From assembly GCA_041398565.1 (NCBI GenBank), contig JAWKUN010000002.1:1674001-1738000 (forward strand): 64,000 bases of DNA. The letters are read 5' to 3'. Numbering within the stretch: the first letter of the stretch is position 1; every line of letters begins with the position of its first letter. Source of the stretch: DATGPD01 sp041398565 (GTDB taxonomy: Bacteria; Planctomycetota; UBA1135; UBA2386). Below the pieces are notes generated by a model. The model was not told the origin of the DNA. It ran no database searches and saw nothing but the letters and a program-made list of their open reading frames with translations. The position numbers and the translations under genes were made by a program. Positions 52,830 through 61,671 of the stretch are shown here, one piece after another.

Positions 52830-55694
52830 TCACAAGCCCAAGGTCAGGCGCACGCCGTTCGACCAGTCGAACGGCAGCGCCGTGCCGGGGCCGGACACCG
52901 CCTGGGCGGCCAGGCGGGCGCCGGCGAGTTCGAGGCCGGGAGGCACGGAGATCGGGAGGACACCGTTGCCGGGCATGGCCAGCCAGACGAACGCCGACGA
53001 GTCGACGAACGAGGCGCAGCTGAGGTCGAGCAGCGGCAGGCGCAGGGGGACGACGCGGTTGTGCCCGAGGAACAGGACGTGCGCCGCGTGGCCGCGTTCG
53101 ACCCGCGCTTCGATCTGGGCGCCGAGACGCGGCGCGTCGACTCGTAGCCGCAGGCCGTCGCCGCAGCCGAAGCCCTGGGATTGCGCAGTCGCCCCGACGG
53201 CGACGCGCCACAGTTCGATGCCGTGCTCGGAGTCGCTCGCCGAGTACAGCAGGTGGCCGTCGACGCCGAGCAAGGGAGCCTGCACGTCGCCCGTGCCCAG
53301 GAGCCGTGTGCCGGCGGCGGTTCCGTCGGTCACGAAGAGGAACTCCTGCTGCGGCGGCCCGGCCAGGAGGATGTTCAGGGCCAAGAGTCGGTCGGACACC
53401 AGGGTGCCGCGGACGATGCCCCTCGGCAGGGTGAGCGCCAGCGGCTGCGTGCCGGCCGCGGTGCCGTCGGTGCGCACGAGGTCGAGGGCCGCACCGGTGT
53501 CGCGTGCGACGATCGCCAGGTCACCCATGGCGAACACCGCGACCGGACGCGAGGCCGCGGGCAGGGAGACGACGCTGGTGGGGGTGCCATCGGTGCTCAC
53601 GGTCTCGCTGCCGATGCTGAGCACGAGGCGCTCGCCGATGGACGCGGTGCGCAGGTTGGTGAAGACCGTCGAGCCGCTGCCGGCGGTGCGGTCCTCGAGC
53701 AGCTGGGTGCCGGCGATCGAGCCGTCCGTCGTCCACATTTCGAAGCCGTGGACGCCGTCGTCGGCCAGGAAGATCGCGCGGTCGCCGGCGGTTCCGATGA
53801 CGCCGGAGAGGATGTTGGGTACCGGGAAGGTGCGCAAAGCGACGGTGCCGGAGGCGCTGCCGTCGCTGAACCAGAGCGTCGTCTGTGCTGAGCCGGCGGG
53901 GACCGCGTGGGTGACGAAGCAGACGCCCCCACGGACGCGTGCGAATCCGGCGCTGGGGATGCGTTGGCCCGGCTCCAGGTCGACCAGGAGTCTGGTGCCG
54001 GCGGCGGTGCCGTCGCTGACGTAGAGCTGCGAGGTCTGCAAACCGTCGTTGCTGGCCACGAACACGGCGCGGCCACCGTTGAGCTCGCCGCGCCAGTCGC
54101 GGTACGGGAAGAGCAGCGAGTAGTACGAGGTGTCGAGCTGGAGCTGAGCGATCGCCCCAGTTCCGGCCGTGGTGCCGTCGCTACGCCACAGCGAACCAGT
54201 GCCGTCGTCGATGAGCACGGCGTCGTTGAGTTCCGCGACCAACCGGGCCGCTCTCGACATCGGCGCGAGCGCGCGGGTACCGGCGACCGAGCCGTCGGAG
54301 GCGTAGAGGCGCAGACCCTGTCCCGACTCGGCGACCACGAGGGCGCGGCCGCCGATCGCGGCGATGGCCGACGGCGAGGCGTCGGCCGTAGCGCGTCGAG
54401 GGTCGATGTCCGCGGCCAGGGCGGTATTGGCCACGGTTCCGTCGGTGTGCCACAGCTCGATGCCGTGCAGGCTGGAGAAGCCGCCGAAGTAGGCCGAGCC
54501 GTCGGCGAGGCCGACGAAGTTGCCGATGACCTGTGCAGGCAGGGCGCGTGTCCGGGCCGAGGTGCCATCGCTGACGAACATGTCCCCACGGGCGTCGACG
54601 ACGTATGCGGTGCTGCCGGCCGCGGTCAGGTGGTAGCTGGTGGCGCGACCGAGGTCGAAGCCGGCGAGCGTGAAGGCATGGGTCCCCGGGGCGACGAACG
54701 CCAGGTCGACCCGACCCGCATTCACCACCATGGCCAGGCGGCCATCGGCCAGTGCGACGATCTCGCCGCCTGCGTCGGGGCCCGAGGCCAACTCGACGGT
54801 GCCGCCGGCGGTGCCGTCGCTGTAGAACAGCCTGCGGGCGAAGCCAACGGTCGCCGAGAACGCCACGCCGTTGTCGAACGCGACCAGCTCGCCGGGGTAG
54901 GAGTTCGCCGCGCCGGATTGGATGTCGGCCACCAGGCGCACGTTCTGTCCGTCGGTGGCGTAGAGTTCTGCCCCCGTGGTGCCGTCGTCGCCGGCGAAGA
55001 AGAGCTCGCCGCCGGCGGCGACGATGCGCTGCCCGGACGTGCCCGACGCCTCGCCAGGCCTGAGGTCGCGCACCAAGCGTGTGCCGGCGCTCGTGCCATC
55101 ACTCACCCAGATCTCGTAGCCGTGGATGGTGTCGTCGACGGCCATGGCCACGCCGTTGCCGAAGGGAGTGATCTTGGCGAGGACAGGCGAGCCTGCACCG
55201 GGCGCCATGTCGGAGAGGCGCTCCGTCCGATTCGAAGAGACGTCGGCGACCCACAGCTCGCGGCCGAAGCCGTTCGAGTCAGCGAAGAAGAACAGTTTGT
55301 CGCCGACCGCGACGAGGTCGCTGGGGTTCGCCCCCGACAGGACCTGGATGCGGCCGAGGGCCGGATCGAACACGTGCAGCCGCCGCGTGCCTTGCCAGTC
55401 TTGGGCGGAGAACGCGATCTTCGCGCCGAACGCGGTGACGTGTTGCGGGTTGGAACTCTGCTGGCCGGCCACGCCGTCCCAGGCGAGCGAAGCGCGGCCC
55501 TGATGGTCGACGAACCATAGCTCGCGTCCGACGAACGGCGCGGTCGCTGCGAAGAAGACGCCGTTCGCGTGGGCCGCGAAGGAAGCGGGCGACGACGAGG
55601 AAGCGAGGCCGGGCTGCTGGTTGAGGTCGAGGACGAGTTGGCCCTGCGCGAACACCGTCGAGACGGTGGCCAGCGAACTCAAGAGGAACTTCAT
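52830..55694 (-). CDS. Exported ELWxxDGT-repeat protein
   Basis: A 954-residue protein with signal peptide MKFLLSSLATVSTVFAQ. From about residue 60 to 830 it is built of repeated units with the pattern ELW-x-x-DGT-x-x-GT, such as YEIWVSDGTSAGTRLVRDL and SDGTAAGTRLLVDLEPG; I count about a dozen. The units alternate with 'VVFxG' strands and should form a beta-propeller or superhelix. The C-terminal 113 residues (from about 841, GFGCGDGLRLRV) carry the shared beta module. Proteins with this repeat are exported and often surface-bound in marine bacteria. ATG 55694 gives the signal peptide; there are no enzyme motifs. Confidence 0.88.
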   Translation of the reverse strand: MKFLLSSLATVSTVFAQGQLVLDLNQQPGLASSSSPASFAAHANGVFFAATAPFVGRELWFVDHQGRASLAWDGVAGQQSSNPQHVTAFGAKIAFSAQDWQGTRRLHVFDPALGRIQVLSGANPSDLVAVGDKLFFFADSNGFGRELWVADVSSNRTERLSDMAPGAGSPVLAKITPFGNGVAMAVDDTIHGYEIWVSDGTSAGTRLVRDLRPGEASGTSGQRIVAAGGELFFAGDDGTTGAELYATDGQNVRLVADIQSGAANSYPGELVAFDNGVAFSATVGFARRLFYSDGTAGGTVELASGPDAGGEIVALADGRLAMVVNAGRVDLAFVAPGTHAFTLAGFDLGRATSYHLTAAGSTAYVVDARGDMFVSDGTSARTRALPAQVIGNFVGLADGSAYFGGFSSLHGIELWHTDGTVANTALAADIDPRRATADASPSAIAAIGGRALVVAESGQGLRLYASDGSVAGTRALAPMSRAARLVAELNDAVLIDDGTGSLWRSDGTTAGTGAIAQLQLDTSYYSLLFPYRDWRGELNGGRAVFVASNDGLQTSQLYVSDGTAAGTRLLVDLEPGQRIPSAGFARVRGGVCFVTHAVPAGSAQTTLWFSDGSASGTVALRTFPVPNILSGVIGTAGDRAIFLADDGVHGFEMWTTDGSIAGTQLLEDRTAGSGSTVFTNLRTASIGERLVLSIGSETVSTDGTPTSVVSLPAASRPVAVFAMGDLAIVARDTGAALDLVRTDGTAAGTQPLALTLPRGIVRGTLVSDRLLALNILLAGPPQQEFLFVTDGTAAGTRLLGTGDVQAPLLGVDGHLLYSASDSEHGIELWRVAVGATAQSQGFGCGDGLRLRVDAPRLGAQIEARVERGHAAHVLFLGHNRVVPLRLPLLDLSCASFVDSSAFVWLAMPGNGVLPISVPPGLELAGARLAAQAVSGPGTALPFDWSNGVRLTLGL

Positions 55695-55917
55695 TGTGGA
55701 TGGAATCCAGGCGGACTGGGGGCGGGCGCAGGCGAGGGCGCGGTTGCAAGTCGAGTGCCAGCAGGCGTCCCCGACCACGTGAAGCCGTTGGCCGGGCGAC
55801 CGGCGCTCTGCGATCGAACCCAGGCCGAACGGTCCTTGGCCGGCATGCGGTGTGCTACCGAGCCGTAGCAACAAGCCGCCCCTGGCGCGGTCCCGCCGCT
55901 GCGCCCGTCGTTCGGGC

Positions 55918-56814
55918 CTACTCGCGCGCGGTCTCGAAGCGGGCGGGGTCCTGGCCGCGCAGCACCGAGTTGCCCTCGAAGGTCTCGAGCACGCTCTTGC
56001 CCGGCGCGTGCTCGAGGTCGCTCTTCTTGAGGCGGCCGCTCTGCGCGAAGAAGTCGATCGGGTTGTGCCAGACCAGCTTCTCGATCGTCGTCTCGGCGAC
56101 GTTGGCGCGGCGCAGCAGCGCCACGGTCTTGGGCACCCGCAGCGGATCGCTGACCCCCCAGTCCGCCGCGCTGTTGATGACCATGTTCTCGACGCCGTGC
56201 TCGAGCACGATCTTCACCATGCGCTCGCAGTCCATCTTGGTGTGCGGGTAGATGGAGAAGCCGGACACGCAGCCGAGGTCGCGCGTGATCTTGATCGTCT
56301 CCTCGTTGCCGTGGTCGAGCAGGACGCGCGCCATCGGGAAGGCGAGGTCCTTGAGGATGTCGATGCAGCGCTCGAAGCCGCGCTTCTTGTCGCGGTGCGG
56401 TGTGTGCACGAGGATCGGTAAGTCGTGCTTGCGCGCCAACTCGACCTGCGCGGCGTAGTACTTCTCTTCGGTCTTGGTCTGATCGTCGAGACCGATCTCG
56501 CCGACGCCGAGCACGCTGTCCTTCTCCAGGTAGCGCGGCAGCACTTCCATCACCGCGTCGTTCACCCGTGGGTCGTTGGCCTCCCGGGGGTTCAACCCCA
56601 TCGTGCAGAAGTGCCAGACGCCGAACTGCTCCGAGCGGTGGCGCTCCCAGCCGAGCAGCGTGTCGAAGTAGTCGACGAAGGTGCCGACCGTGGTCCGCGC
56701 CTGGCCCAGCCAGAACGCCGGCTCGAGCACGGCGCGCACGCCGGCCTCGGCCATGCGCTCGTAGTCGTCGGTCACCCGACTGAACATGTGGACGTGGGGC
56801 TCGAAGATGCGCAT
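55918..56814 (-). CDS. TatD-like metal-dependent hydrolase of the ebo type
   Basis: A 298-residue TIM-barrel hydrolase. Metal-binding motif EPHVHM is at residues 5-10; GVGEIGLDD (about 105), LVHTPHRDK (about 137) and the segment near residue 219 (INSAADWGVSDPL) supply the other TatD-type ligands. The opening MRIFEPHVHMFSRVTDDYERM and FWLGQARTTVGTFVDYF are those of the TatD-like hydrolase found in ebo gene clusters. It is directly downstream of an EboA gene on the same strand (40 bp, with a REP-like repeat between). ATG 56814 is preferred; GTG 56820 would add two residues. Substrate unknown. Confidence 0.82.
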   Translation of the reverse strand: MRIFEPHVHMFSRVTDDYERMAEAGVRAVLEPAFWLGQARTTVGTFVDYFDTLLGWERHRSEQFGVWHFCTMGLNPREANDPRVNDAVMEVLPRYLEKDSVLGVGEIGLDDQTKTEEKYYAAQVELARKHDLPILVHTPHRDKKRGFERCIDILKDLAFPMARVLLDHGNEETIKITRDLGCVSGFSIYPHTKMDCERMVKIVLEHGVENMVINSAADWGVSDPLRVPKTVALLRRANVAETTIEKLVWHNPIDFFAQSGRLKKSDLEHAPGKSVLETFEGNSVLRGQDPARFETARE

Positions 56815-56830
56815 CGACACTCGGGAGAAT

Positions 56831-56864
56831 ACGTAGCGAACTAACAGAGTGGAGTCAGACTCCA
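56831..56864. repeat. REP-like element with perfect hairpin, overlapping the EboA gene end
   Basis: TAACAGAG then TGGAGTC-A-GACTCCA (56850-56864), a perfect 7-bp palindrome with one central base. ACGTAGCGAA lies to its left, the inverse of the TTCGCTACG flank seen at 37785 and 22383. The TGA stop of the EboA gene (56857-56855 on the minus strand) lies within the hairpin. Confidence 0.7.
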
Positions 56865-57682
56865 GTTTGTTGTTTGAGGGCGGCGCGGAGTTGGGGCTTG
56901 GGCTCGCGGGGTAGGCGCTCGCGCAGGAAGGGCATGAGGTCCTCGCGGTTCAGGAGGGCGAGGGCGGCGATGGCGGCGGCGCGGCGGTCGTCGGCGCCGT
57001 GCTCGAGGTCGCCGAGCGCTCGCGCGGCGGTGCCGGGGACGGGGGCGCGCGCCATCATCGCCAGGGTGTCCGGCCAGACCTGGCGCCCGGCGGCCTCGCG
57101 TTCGGTGGCGAGGTCTTGCAGCATGCGTGACAGCTCCGGGTTGGCGAGACGCTCGACGCCGAGCATGCGGTGCATCGGCAGGCCGAGGAACGCCGCCTTG
57201 AGGACGAGCCGACTGGCCTCGGCTTGACCGAAGCCGGCGACCGCACCGCTGGCGCGCGCCAGCAGATCGTTGTCGCAGACCAACGCCTCGTAGTGCGGCT
57301 GCACGTTGCTGCGCTGGACTTCCCCCAGGAGGCTGACCGTCGCCGGCGACAGCGGCCGCGTGCTGGCGGCGCGCAGCAGCATCGTGCGCTCTTCCATGTC
57401 GCCGTGCTTGAACAGATCGAGGATGGCAGCGTCGTCGGCGTCGCGCAGCAGGAGGCGCGCGGCGCCGTCGCAGGCGCGCCATGCGCGCAGATCGACGCGC
57501 GCCGACCCCACCGCGGCGACGTCGCTGCCGAGGGCTCGGCGTCCGATGCGCCGCGGCAGCGCGGGCAGCAGCGACGCGATGGCGACGCTGCCCTCGCGCG
57601 CGGCCCGAGCCGCACCCTCCTCGAGCCAGGCGCGGTCGGCGGGAGCGACATCGAGGCAGAGCTCCGGAATCGAATCGAGCAT
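56855..57682 (-). CDS. eboA: EboA-domain protein
   Basis: A 275-residue helical protein. Its latter half matches the EboA pattern: VQPHYEALVCDNDLL, then RLVLKAAFLGLPMHRMLGV (about residues 150-168), LANPELSRMLQDLATERE and AAGRQVWPDTLAMMARAP. EboA is part of the ebo (eboABCDEF) cluster known from cyanobacterial and other bacterial metabolite-export loci, but its biochemical role is unresolved. Only the TatD-like hydrolase accompanies it here; the UbiA-like, DHQ-synthase-like and other ebo genes are not in the window. The start ATG 57682 is divergent from lgt by 91 bp. Its stop lies in a REP-like hairpin, so the very C-terminus (QQTGV) may be repeat-derived. Confidence 0.72.
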   Translation of the reverse strand: MLDSIPELCLDVAPADRAWLEEGAARAAREGSVAIASLLPALPRRIGRRALGSDVAAVGSARVDLRAWRACDGAARLLLRDADDAAILDLFKHGDMEERTMLLRAASTRPLSPATVSLLGEVQRSNVQPHYEALVCDNDLLARASGAVAGFGQAEASRLVLKAAFLGLPMHRMLGVERLANPELSRMLQDLATEREAAGRQVWPDTLAMMARAPVPGTAARALGDLEHGADDRRAAAIAALALLNREDLMPFLRERLPREPKPQLRAALKQQTGV

Positions 57683-57773
57683 GGCGGCGAGCCTACCCGA
57701 AGCCAGCGCCATCACCTTCGTTCGTGCGCCCGCTCCGTGGCTTCGCCGCGGCGGGGGCGCTACCCTCCAGCCG

Positions 57774-58769
57774 ATGAACGAGTGGCGGTTCCCGGCCTGG
57801 GACCCGGTGATGATCCCTCTCTGGGATCCGATCCATCTGCGCTGGTACGGCTTCATGTTCCTGCTCGCCTTCATGGTCGGGCAGTGGATCTTGAAGCGGC
57901 TGGCGCGCGCCCGGCTCTTGCCGATCGAGGAGGACAAGGTCTACGACCTGATCGTCTGGCTGGTGGTGGGGGTGCTGGCCGGTGGGCGGCTCGGTTACTC
58001 GCTCTTCTACTCGCCCGACCTCTGGCGCGACCCGCTCGAGCTGTTCAAGCTGTGGCGGGGCGGCCTCGCTTTCCACGGCGGTCTCGTCGGCGTGTGCGTC
58101 GCGTTCCTTCTCTTCGCGCGGCGGTACCGCGTCGACCCATGGCGTCTGGGCGACGGTTGCGCCATGGCCGTGCCGCCTGGCATCGCCTTCGTGCGCTTCG
58201 CCAACTTCGTCAACGGCGAGCTGTACGGCCGCGTTGTCTCTGGGGATGGCCCGCCGTGGGCGATGCGTTTTCCCACCGACGACAAGGCTCTCGAGCTGCT
58301 GGGTATCGCCGGGTGGGGCAACAAGCGCCTGCAAGAGCTGGCGATCCGCAAGGCCGTGCACGGACCGTGGGAAGGCATGCCCAAGGAGTTGGAGGCAGTG
58401 CCGGCGTGGGACGCCGTGAAGTCACAAGTGCCGTTGCGCCATCCGTCACAGCTCTACGAGCTCTTGGGTGAAGGCCTCGTCATGGGCCTGCTCCTGTTCG
58501 TCGTTTGGCGCCTCACGCGCAGGCGGCCGCTCGGCAGTGGCGTGTACGGCGGGATCTTCCTGCTCGGCTACGGCTGCGTGCGCTTCGTGCTCGAGTGGTT
58601 TCGGCAGCCGGACCGGCAGTTCGAGAAGCACCCGGGCGAACTCGGCACCGTGGCGTTCGGCTTCTCGATGGGGCAAGTGCTGTGCGCGGCGATGATTCTG
58701 GCCGGCGGTCTCATCATCGCGCTGCGCTGGCACGCGCGACGTAGCGTCGAGGTGTCTCCAGGTGCGTGA
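57774..58769 (+). CDS. lgt: Prolipoprotein diacylglyceryl transferase
   Basis: A 331-residue polytopic inner-membrane enzyme that attaches diacylglycerol from phosphatidylglycerol to the lipobox Cys. Family features: RWYGFMFLLAFMVG, the GGLAFHGGLVG loop with catalytic His (about residue 101), NGELYGR (about 147) and HPSQLYE (about 222), then LEWFRQPD near 280. It is longer than many family members because of an inserted segment (about residues 165-210) between NGELYGR and HPSQLYE. ATG 57774 is the first plausible start. It overlaps pyrC by 8 nt. Substrates in this window include the lipoproteins at 1117, 3795 and 45581. Confidence 0.96.
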   Translation: MNEWRFPAWDPVMIPLWDPIHLRWYGFMFLLAFMVGQWILKRLARARLLPIEEDKVYDLIVWLVVGVLAGGRLGYSLFYSPDLWRDPLELFKLWRGGLAFHGGLVGVCVAFLLFARRYRVDPWRLGDGCAMAVPPGIAFVRFANFVNGELYGRVVSGDGPPWAMRFPTDDKALELLGIAGWGNKRLQELAIRKAVHGPWEGMPKELEAVPAWDAVKSQVPLRHPSQLYELLGEGLVMGLLLFVVWRLTRRRPLGSGVYGGIFLLGYGCVRFVLEWFRQPDRQFEKHPGELGTVAFGFSMGQVLCAAMILAGGLIIALRWHARRSVEVSPGA

Positions 58770-60087
58770 CCTCCTCCTGCGTGGCGGGCGTGTCGTCTCG
58801 ACGACGGGCGTCGAGGCGCTCGACGTCCTCGTGCGCGACGGGACCATCACCGCCATCGGGCCACGGCTCGAGGCTCCGGTCGACACGCCGGTGGTGGACG
58901 CGCACGGGCACCTGGTGTTCGCCGGCCTGATCGACCCGCAGGTGCACTTCCGGGAGCCCGGGTTTCCGGCCAAGGAGGACCTGGCGTCGGGGTCGCTGGC
59001 CGCGATCGCCGGCGGCGTCACCAGCTTCCTGGAGATGCCGAACACCAAGCCTGCTACCACGACCCCCGAGCTCCTGGCCGACAAGCTGCAGCGCGCGCGT
59101 GGCCGGGCACACGCCGACCACGCGTTCTTCCTCGGCGCCACGGCCGAGAACGCGGATCGCCTCGGCGAGTGGGAGACGCTCCCGGGTTGCTGCGGCGTCA
59201 AGGTGTTCATGGGGTCGTCGACCGGCGACCTGCTGGTACCCGACGACGAGACCCTCGGTCGGGTGCTGCGCTCCGGCACGCGGCGCGTGGCCGTGCACGC
59301 CGAGGACGAGCCGCGTCTCCGCCAGCGCTACGCCGCCGTCGCCGCCGGGTCGCACGTGCGCGAGCATCCCCACGTGCGCGACGTCGAATGTGCGTTGCGG
59401 GCGACGACGCGTCTGCTGGACCTGGCCGAGCGCCATCAGCGCCGGGTGCACGTCCTGCACCTCTCCACTGCCGAGGAGGTCTCGCTCCTGCGCGCGCGCA
59501 AGCTCGGCGACCTCGTGACCTGCGAGGTCACCCCGAACCACCTCTTCCTGGAGGCGCCCGACTGCTATGACCGGCTCGGCACGCTGGCGCAGATGAACCC
59601 GCCCGTGCGCGATCGGCGGCACCGTGACGCGCTGCGCGAGGCGCTCGCCGACGGCACCATCCACTGCATCGGCAGCGACCACGCTCCCCACACGCTGGCC
59701 GAGAAGGCCAAGCCGTACCCGGAGAGTCCTTCCGGCATTCCCGGCGTGCAGACGATCCTCGGCCTCTTGCTCACTGCCGTGCACGACGGCTGGCTGGGGC
59801 TTCCCGACGTGGCGCGCGTTTGCTGTGCCGCGCCGGCGGCGGTGTACGGTCTGCGCCGCAAGGGTCAGGTCGCGCCCGGTTTCGACGGCGACCTGGTGGT
59901 CGTCGACCCGGACGTGCGGGTGCCGCTGCCGCAGGCCTGGTTGCACTCGCGCGCGGGGTACAGCCCGTACGTGGGCATCGAGCTGGCTGGCTGGCCGCGC
60001 CTCACCGTCTTGCGCGGCCGCGTCGTCTACCGCGATGGCGCCCCGACGGGTGGCGCCGACGGGCAGCCGCTGAGCTTCGCGCCGTAG
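58762..60087 (+). CDS. pyrC: Dihydroorotase
   Basis: A 441-residue zinc amidohydrolase that cyclises carbamoyl-aspartate to dihydroorotate in pyrimidine synthesis. Seen: DPQVHFREPG (about residues 58-67), MPNTKP, the carbamylated-Lys motif GVKVFMGS (about 145), HVLHLSTAEE, CEVTPNHLF, and the catalytic Asp in GSDHAPHT (about 305). The first metal motif reads QVH instead of HVH, as I recall in some Bacteroidota-type dihydroorotases. GTG 58762 overlaps the lgt stop by 8 nt. An allantoinase or hydantoinase is less likely given GVKVFMGS and MPNT. Confidence 0.92.
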   Translation: MRDLLLRGGRVVSTTGVEALDVLVRDGTITAIGPRLEAPVDTPVVDAHGHLVFAGLIDPQVHFREPGFPAKEDLASGSLAAIAGGVTSFLEMPNTKPATTTPELLADKLQRARGRAHADHAFFLGATAENADRLGEWETLPGCCGVKVFMGSSTGDLLVPDDETLGRVLRSGTRRVAVHAEDEPRLRQRYAAVAAGSHVREHPHVRDVECALRATTRLLDLAERHQRRVHVLHLSTAEEVSLLRARKLGDLVTCEVTPNHLFLEAPDCYDRLGTLAQMNPPVRDRRHRDALREALADGTIHCIGSDHAPHTLAEKAKPYPESPSGIPGVQTILGLLLTAVHDGWLGLPDVARVCCAAPAAVYGLRRKGQVAPGFDGDLVVVDPDVRVPLPQAWLHSRAGYSPYVGIELAGWPRLTVLRGRVVYRDGAPTGGADGQPLSFAP

Positions 60088-60200
60088 GGCCGAAGTCGTG
60101 GCTCAGCGCAGCCGTCGACCGCGACCCAAGGGTTGATGTGGTCGCTGTCGCGTCGACCAGCAAGGGGCCGCCGGCGCGGGTTGTCCCCTCGGGCGCTCCA

Positions 60201-60251
60201 ACTTCCGCGCGGTGCCGCAAGTTCGCGTGCAACGCGAAGAGATGCGGAAGT
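60201..60251. terminator. Bidirectional terminator candidate between convergent genes
   Basis: An outer 8-bp inverted repeat ACTTCCGC (60201-60208) / GCGGAAGT (60244-60251) encloses an inner hairpin TTCGCGT-GCA-ACGCGAA (60222-60238). It lies between pyrC (ends 60087) and the minus-strand gene ending at 60258, so it could stop transcription from both sides. Confidence 0.55.
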
Positions 60252-60257
60252 GGTAGC

Positions 60258-61337
60258 TCAGCGGAAGCTGACGCTGGCCCGGTTGGTGAGGTTGCCGGGC
60301 AGCGCGAAACTCGCGCCGACCGTGAAGGCCTGGAAGTCGAGGTAGCGGTTGACGAAGCGCGCGCACGGGGTGTTCGGAGGCACCACGGTGGCGATGCCTT
60401 CGCCGGTCGTGCTCAGTGTTCCCGACACGACCTGCACGAAGCCTCCACTCGGGTTGAGGTACAGGGCGCCGTTGGCGATGCCGCCCAGCGGGACGCCGGG
60501 GCATCCCACGTTCGAGCCGAGGAAGAGGGCGAACACGCCGCCTGCGCTCGTCGCGTCGCGCACGCGACAGTCGATGCCGTCGTTGCGCGGGCCGGCGCTG
60601 CCGGTGCAGTAGGGCCAGAGTCCGCCGGCGCCGAAGCTGCGGTTGTTGAGACCCTGCAGGCAGGTCACGATGGTCGTCGGATCGACGCTTCCCATGTTGA
60701 GCACGGCTGACTGGACCAGGGCATCGACGCGCACCGTCTCCTGGAAGTTGGGCTGCACCGGGGCGCCGCCGAGACAGTTCCAGCTGAGGCTGGGGGCGGT
60801 CGGCGCGGCCGTGTCGCCCAGAGCGTAGTCGACGATGTGTAGGGACTGGCCGTCGGTCCCAGGGGTCCAGCCAGGCGCCGCCGGAAACTGCCCGCCCTGG
60901 TAGAAGGTGGCGCACAGCGGCATGGCCGTCGACGGTGTGGTGAACGTGAGCGTGATCACCCAGGCGATGGCGCCGACGGTGGTGTTTGGCGGCGTGGTCA
61001 GGTTGCCCGTGGTGAGCAGGAGGCCGGCGGCTGAGCAGTCGGGGGTGCCGGCGGTGTCGCCGCGCATCACCATGGAGTAGGTCTCCGGCGTCACGCCGTT
61101 CTGGTCCTGCGTGGTGTAGCGGAAGCCGGCCAGGATCGTGCTGCCACCGGTCGGGTCGTGGCCGAGGCCGGAGAAGTGAGTCGCCGGCACCTGCAGCAGG
61201 TACTCGCCCGCGTTCGAGCCGATCGAGCCACGCGAGGTGAAGTTGGTGCAGCCCGAGTAGATCTCGAAGATGTTCGGGGTTTGGGCGTGGAGGGGAACGC
61301 TGGCCGCGGCCAGGGCCGCGAGGAGGAGGAAACGCAT
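60258..61337 (-). CDS. Exported protein, paralogue of the one at 62720-63826
   Basis: A 359-residue protein with signal peptide MRFLLLAALAAASVPLHAQ. The mature start (IYSGCTNFTSRGSIGSNAG) and the segment QVPATHFSGLGHDPTGGSTI are shared closely with the exported protein at 62720, as is the end NRYLDFQAFTVGASFALPGN. Most of the protein is beta-rich, with Cys residues that could pair. Residues from about 264 (LFLGSNVGCPGVPLGG) resemble the shared C-terminal module. It is divergent from rpmB and converges with pyrC. No enzymatic motif; role unknown. Confidence 0.82.
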   Translation of the reverse strand: MRFLLLAALAAASVPLHAQTPNIFEIYSGCTNFTSRGSIGSNAGEYLLQVPATHFSGLGHDPTGGSTILAGFRYTTQDQNGVTPETYSMVMRGDTAGTPDCSAAGLLLTTGNLTTPPNTTVGAIAWVITLTFTTPSTAMPLCATFYQGGQFPAAPGWTPGTDGQSLHIVDYALGDTAAPTAPSLSWNCLGGAPVQPNFQETVRVDALVQSAVLNMGSVDPTTIVTCLQGLNNRSFGAGGLWPYCTGSAGPRNDGIDCRVRDATSAGGVFALFLGSNVGCPGVPLGGIANGALYLNPSGGFVQVVSGTLSTTGEGIATVVPPNTPCARFVNRYLDFQAFTVGASFALPGNLTNRASVSFR

Positions 61338-61671
61338 TCGGGGTTGTGGACCAGAGAGACGCTGGAGCAGTGACGCGATGCTAGTTCGAACGAGCGGGCG
61401 TGTTGCGGCCTTCGGGCGGGAATCCAGCCGCGGCGGGCACGCCTCCTCAGGCGCGCGGCCTCGCGCTGCGGGGGTCGTGCCGGTGCCATGGGGATCCGCG
61501 CCGAGCGGCGGCCCCGCGGGCCCCGCCGGAGACGACGAAGGAATGTCGCGCGGGGGTGGTTCGGCGCCCCGATTCGGGAGCTCGACCGACCGAAGGGCCG
61601 GAACGACCTTTCCTCTTGCCTGCGGCGGCGCCGCCGGTAGTCTCCTCGGCCCGCTTTCCCGAGCCACATCC
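61338..61671. other. Divergent intergenic region upstream of rpmB
   Basis: A 334-bp gap between the exported-protein gene and rpmB. I find no gene and no clear promoter boxes. A 14-bp perfect palindrome CGGCGGCGCCGCCG (61623-61636) lies 35 bp before the rpmB start and could form a leader hairpin or bind a regulator. The low level of coding-like composition fits a promoter region. Confidence 0.4.
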
